Shown here: positions 61,446-64,000 of the stretch, piece after piece
Layout of the letters: each line of letters begins with the position of its first letter
Position numbering within the stretch: the first letter of the stretch is position 1
From: Desulfosporosinus sp. Sb-LF
GTDB taxonomy: Bacteria > Bacillota > Desulfitobacteriia > Desulfitobacteriales > Desulfitobacteriaceae
NCBI RefSeq assembly: GCF_004766055.1
Contig: NZ_SPQR01000005.1
Location: forward strand, 1-64,000
Direction: 5' to 3'
DNA: 64,000 nucleotides
Program-made: the position numbers and the translations under genes
Notes under the pieces: generated by a model
Databases searched by the model: none
What the model was told of the DNA's origin: nothing
Seen by the model: the letters and a program-made list of their open reading frames with translations, nothing else

Positions 61446-62696
61446 ATGGCTGTTCAACTTCTCAATAAACCCGATACATTTCGTCAATTCGCACTGCAGC
61501 GGGGCGCAGTTCTTAAACAAAAAATAACGCCTTATCTTGAAAAATGCAAAACCATCCCAACGGGGTTCTCGAACACAGAAGCTTACCAATTCAACCGAGC
61601 AAACATTCTAAAGCACTTCAATGCAACGCTCGAAGACTGGAATAATTGGCACTGGCAAATGCACAACAGGATCACCGATCCTCACGTCTTGAGTGCTATA
61701 CTTCCCGCCTTAACCACGGAACAATGCCAAGAAATCGAGCGTGTAGGAAAAACCTTCCGTTGGGCTGTATCCCCGTACTATCTGAGTTTGATGGATGTTA
61801 CAGATCCCCTTGACCCTATTCGTCTTCAGGGACTACCTACACAGGATGAACTTTTCGATGATTTTGGCGAAGAAGATCCCATGGGGGAAGCCATTACATC
61901 CCCTGCTCCCTGCATTACCCGTCGTTATCCTGATCGCTTAATTATCAACGTCACGAATATGTGCGCAATGTACTGCCGACATTGTCAGCGCCGACGAAAT
62001 ATTGGTGAAACGGACACCCACGAAGAACGGGCCCGACTTACAGCAGCGCTCGATTATATTCGGTCAAACCCCGAGATTCGGGACGTCTTAGTGACAGGCG
62101 GAGACGCCTTACTTCTCAGTGATCTAACCTTAGATTGGCTTCTTGGGGAACTCCATTCCATTCCTCATGTAGAAATCAAACGCCTCGGGACACGAGCTCC
62201 CGTGACCATGCCGATGCGCATTACGAATGAATTATGTTCTATCTTGGCCAAATATCCACCTTTATATATCAACACACAGTTCAACCACCCCAAAGAAGTG
62301 ACCGAAGATGCCAAAAAGGCGGCTGACAAACTCGTTGCAGCCGGAGTGGTCTTAGGAAATCAGACGGTATTGCTCAAAGGCGTTAATAATCAGCCGGAAA
62401 TCATGAAAAAACTCAATCAAGAACTACTCAAAATTAGAGTCCGCCCCTATTATATCTTTCATGCCAAAAACGTCAAAGGAACACGTCATTTTGTGCCTCG
62501 GATCCAAGACGGACTTGATGTTATGGAACATTTACGGGGATATACTTCAGGGCTTGCGATACCAACCTATATTGTGAATGCTCCCAAAGGCGGCGGCAAA
62601 ACTCCCATCTTACCGCAATATCTTATGTCCCTCCATGAAAACAAAGCGGTTTTGCGTACTTGGGAAGGAAAACTCATCCGGTATGAAACTCCATAA
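61446..62696 (+). CDS. eam: Glutamate 2,3-aminomutase (radical SAM, KamA family)
   Basis: 416 residues. Radical SAM Cys set CAMYCRHC (Cys173, 177, 180) and the PLP Lys in PKGGGK (Lys385). Lysine 2,3-aminomutase uses two Asp residues to hold the lysine side chain. Here the corresponding positions are Lys341 (HAKN) and Asn378 (VNAPKGGGK), the known signature of glutamate 2,3-aminomutase, first described from Clostridioides difficile. It converts L-glutamate to beta-glutamate, a compatible solute in some anaerobes. ATG at 61446 with AAGGAGGAA upstream. The c-di-AMP riboswitch and a BusR-like repressor gene sit upstream. Confidence 0.88.
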   Translation: MAVQLLNKPDTFRQFALQRGAVLKQKITPYLEKCKTIPTGFSNTEAYQFNRANILKHFNATLEDWNNWHWQMHNRITDPHVLSAILPALTTEQCQEIERVGKTFRWAVSPYYLSLMDVTDPLDPIRLQGLPTQDELFDDFGEEDPMGEAITSPAPCITRRYPDRLIINVTNMCAMYCRHCQRRRNIGETDTHEERARLTAALDYIRSNPEIRDVLVTGGDALLLSDLTLDWLLGELHSIPHVEIKRLGTRAPVTMPMRITNELCSILAKYPPLYINTQFNHPKEVTEDAKKAADKLVAAGVVLGNQTVLLKGVNNQPEIMKKLNQELLKIRVRPYYIFHAKNVKGTRHFVPRIQDGLDVMEHLRGYTSGLAIPTYIVNAPKGGGKTPILPQYLMSLHENKAVLRTWEGKLIRYETP

Positions 62697-62728
62697 TAGG
62701 AGATTAACCTTTGAAAGGGGTGTGTAAA

Positions 62729-62923
62729 ATGATGGAACGTCTCAATAACGACCAAATAGCCCAGCGGATTCTGGATGCAAACTCAGATCTGAAACGTTAC
62801 TTGAACTTAGCACCTAGCCTTAATAAACCTGCTCCATCCCAACCAAAAACCACCGTAGGATATTTCCAACGTCCGATTTCCACGACCCCATTTCATAGAC
62901 CTTTGCTAAGACCTTTAGAATAG
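62729..62923 (+). CDS. Small protein in the aminomutase operon
   Basis: 64 residues from the ATG at 62729 (AAAGGGGTG upstream). N-terminal helix (ERLNNDQIAQRILDANSDLKRY), then a Pro/Arg-rich extended tail (PAPSQPKTTVGYFQRPIS). Not recognised. It starts 32 bases after the aminomutase gene and ends at a strong terminator, so it is under the same riboswitch. It may be an accessory of the enzyme. Confidence 0.65.
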   Translation: MMERLNNDQIAQRILDANSDLKRYLNLAPSLNKPAPSQPKTTVGYFQRPISTTPFHRPLLRPLE

Positions 62924-62956
62924 GTCTTGTGAATATCACTTAGTCCTCTCCATTTA

Positions 62957-62980
62957 CTAGCGGTCCTCGGACCGCTAGTT
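62957..62980 (+). terminator. Terminator of the aminomutase operon
   Basis: ACTAGCGGTCC and GGACCGCTAGT pair around TC and are followed by TTTTTGCG. It overlaps the last bases of the convergent gene. Confidence 0.85.
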
Positions 62981-63901
62981 TTTTGCGTTTTTCCCTTGCC
63001 ATGTATCTCTTCGTGCTAATTCCGCGTCAATAGCATTGAGGACCTCCCATTTTTTGCGGCTCCAAAGAGGTCCGATGAGATCGTCCGGTGGTCCATCTCC
63101 TGTCAAACGATGAATCACCATCTCTTGTGGTAAGATCTCCAAAATATCGACGATGAGCGAGACATAGCCTTCTTTCGTCAGAAAATCAAACGGTTCACAC
63201 TGATAAATTTCCTCCAACGGCGTTCCCCTCAATACATGTAACAAATGAAGTTTGATCCCTTGTAAAGGAAGCTCAGCAACCGCTTGCGCTGTTGCCATCA
63301 TTTCTGCTTTTGTTTCTCCCGGTAACCCAAGAATAATATGAGCACAAACCTGTATTCCCCTCGAACGCAACTGATCAAGGCCCCTTAGAAATTGAGCATA
63401 GTCATGACCACGACCAATCCACTGCATGGTTCGGTCATGAATACTTTGTAACCCCAGCTCGACCCACAAATAGGTTCTTTGATTCAATTCCTCAAGATAA
63501 TCCAAGACATCCTCTGGTAAGCAGTCCGGCCTTGTCGATATGGATAACCCTACGACATGCTCCTCGGCTAAGGCCTCTTCATAGACTTCGCGCAACCGTG
63601 TTACGTTGGCATAGGTATTCGTATAGGCTTGGAAATACGCGATGTACCTGGCACCAGGCCATTTTTTCTTCATTCGTTCCTTCACTTCTACAAACTGATC
63701 GTGAATAGACAGCTCCTGATTTCCAGCAAAATCTCCGGACCCCCGTTCACTGCAATAGACACACCCGCCCGTTCCCAACGTCCCATCTCGGTTAGGGCAT
63801 GTAAATCCAGCATCTAACGAGACCTTAAAGATCTTCCCTCCGAACCTTTCACGCAACTGTTCATTAAAGGTATGATAGCGCTTTTGCATAGTATAAGCCA
63901 T
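62975..63901 (-). CDS. TIGR01212/YhcC-family radical SAM protein
   Basis: 308 residues. YHTFNEQLRERFGGKIFKVS, then the family Cys pattern CPNRDGTLGTGGCVYC. The SAM cluster Cys set is spread as CX10CX2C, as in YhcC/TIGR01212. Further motifs are ISTRPDCLPED and HIILGLPGETK. Role not established; relatives resemble Elp3-like enzymes. ATG at 63901. Beyond it, 63902-64000 shows no gene. Confidence 0.88.
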   Translation of the reverse strand: MAYTMQKRYHTFNEQLRERFGGKIFKVSLDAGFTCPNRDGTLGTGGCVYCSERGSGDFAGNQELSIHDQFVEVKERMKKKWPGARYIAYFQAYTNTYANVTRLREVYEEALAEEHVVGLSISTRPDCLPEDVLDYLEELNQRTYLWVELGLQSIHDRTMQWIGRGHDYAQFLRGLDQLRSRGIQVCAHIILGLPGETKAEMMATAQAVAELPLQGIKLHLLHVLRGTPLEEIYQCEPFDFLTKEGYVSLIVDILEILPQEMVIHRLTGDGPPDDLIGPLWSRKKWEVLNAIDAELARRDTWQGKNAKN

Positions 63902-64000
63902 TCTTTCCGTTGGATTAATCCATTAATTTATCCAGGTCCCTCGAAGAAGTTAATGCTCCTTTAAAGCAATAACCTGAGCGCCTAAAACTTTAATAATGAA

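Overview
The window looks like the chromosome of a low-to-mid GC, endospore-lineage Firmicute of the Desulfosporosinus/Desulfitobacterium type. Support: strong Shine-Dalgarno sites, MurT/GatD, a ydaO-type c-di-AMP riboswitch, acpS-nnr-alr and mazEF, together with DsrC and DsrD, which point to a dissimilatory sulfite/sulfate reducer. The genus is an inference.

Layout. (1) 1-300: leader and tandem promoters of what is probably an rRNA operon reading left out of the window. (2) 0.7-3.8 kb: broken SDR gene and an NtrB/NtrC-type pair. (3) 4.1-17.9 kb: a metal/redox locus. Two copies of a YtkA-like protein plus membrane polyferredoxin each sit behind a clear sigma-54 promoter. Between them lie a DUF2318 protein, an ABC transporter with two FtsX-type permeases, CcdA and a TlpA-type thioredoxin. 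This set resembles the FetA-F/Cj1660-1665 part of P19/FTR1 iron systems but lacks FTR1 and P19. Decayed pieces (CcdA/SafE-like gene, histidine-kinase tail, NtrC head) show that the block was duplicated in tandem and is eroding. An OmpR-type regulator and a kinase with a Met-rich sensor loop follow. (4) 18-24 kb: thioredoxin/DsrE remnants, a Met-rich secreted protein with two SHOCT proteins, a cobalamin riboswitch with a Ni/Co transporter and CbiJ, and an ArsP-like permease. Three copies of one unusual promoter (11-bp direct repeats at fixed distance from a -10) occur at 12.9, 19.8 and 22.7 kb. (5) 24.2-28.6 kb: dsrD-rsbRD-dsrC without dsrAB, and a glutamine-type ABC importer.

(6) About 28.7-42.5 kb: a mobile-element region with an integrase remnant, an intact tyrosine recombinase, an exonuclease-BRCT protein beside a Cys-rich unknown, iteron-like repeats, a leftward phage-like operon (small protein, XRE regulator, terminase-small-subunit-like HTH protein, coiled-coil protein, 58-residue overlapping protein, P-loop ATPase) and a large serine recombinase ending in a 28-bp hairpin.

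(7) 42.6-60.5 kb: housekeeping genes on the minus strand (glutamine amidotransferase, mazEF, MurT/GatD, alr, nnr, acpS), interrupted by a thioredoxin system, a phosphodiesterase-MFS-LysR-DMT group and a ClC channel. (8) 60.5-62.9 kb: the most coherent regulatory idea in the window. A BusR-like GntR/RCK_C repressor diverges from a glutamate 2,3-aminomutase gene that carries a c-di-AMP riboswitch, so both the protein and the RNA could tie beta-glutamate (osmolyte) synthesis to c-di-AMP. A TIGR01212 radical SAM protein closes the window.
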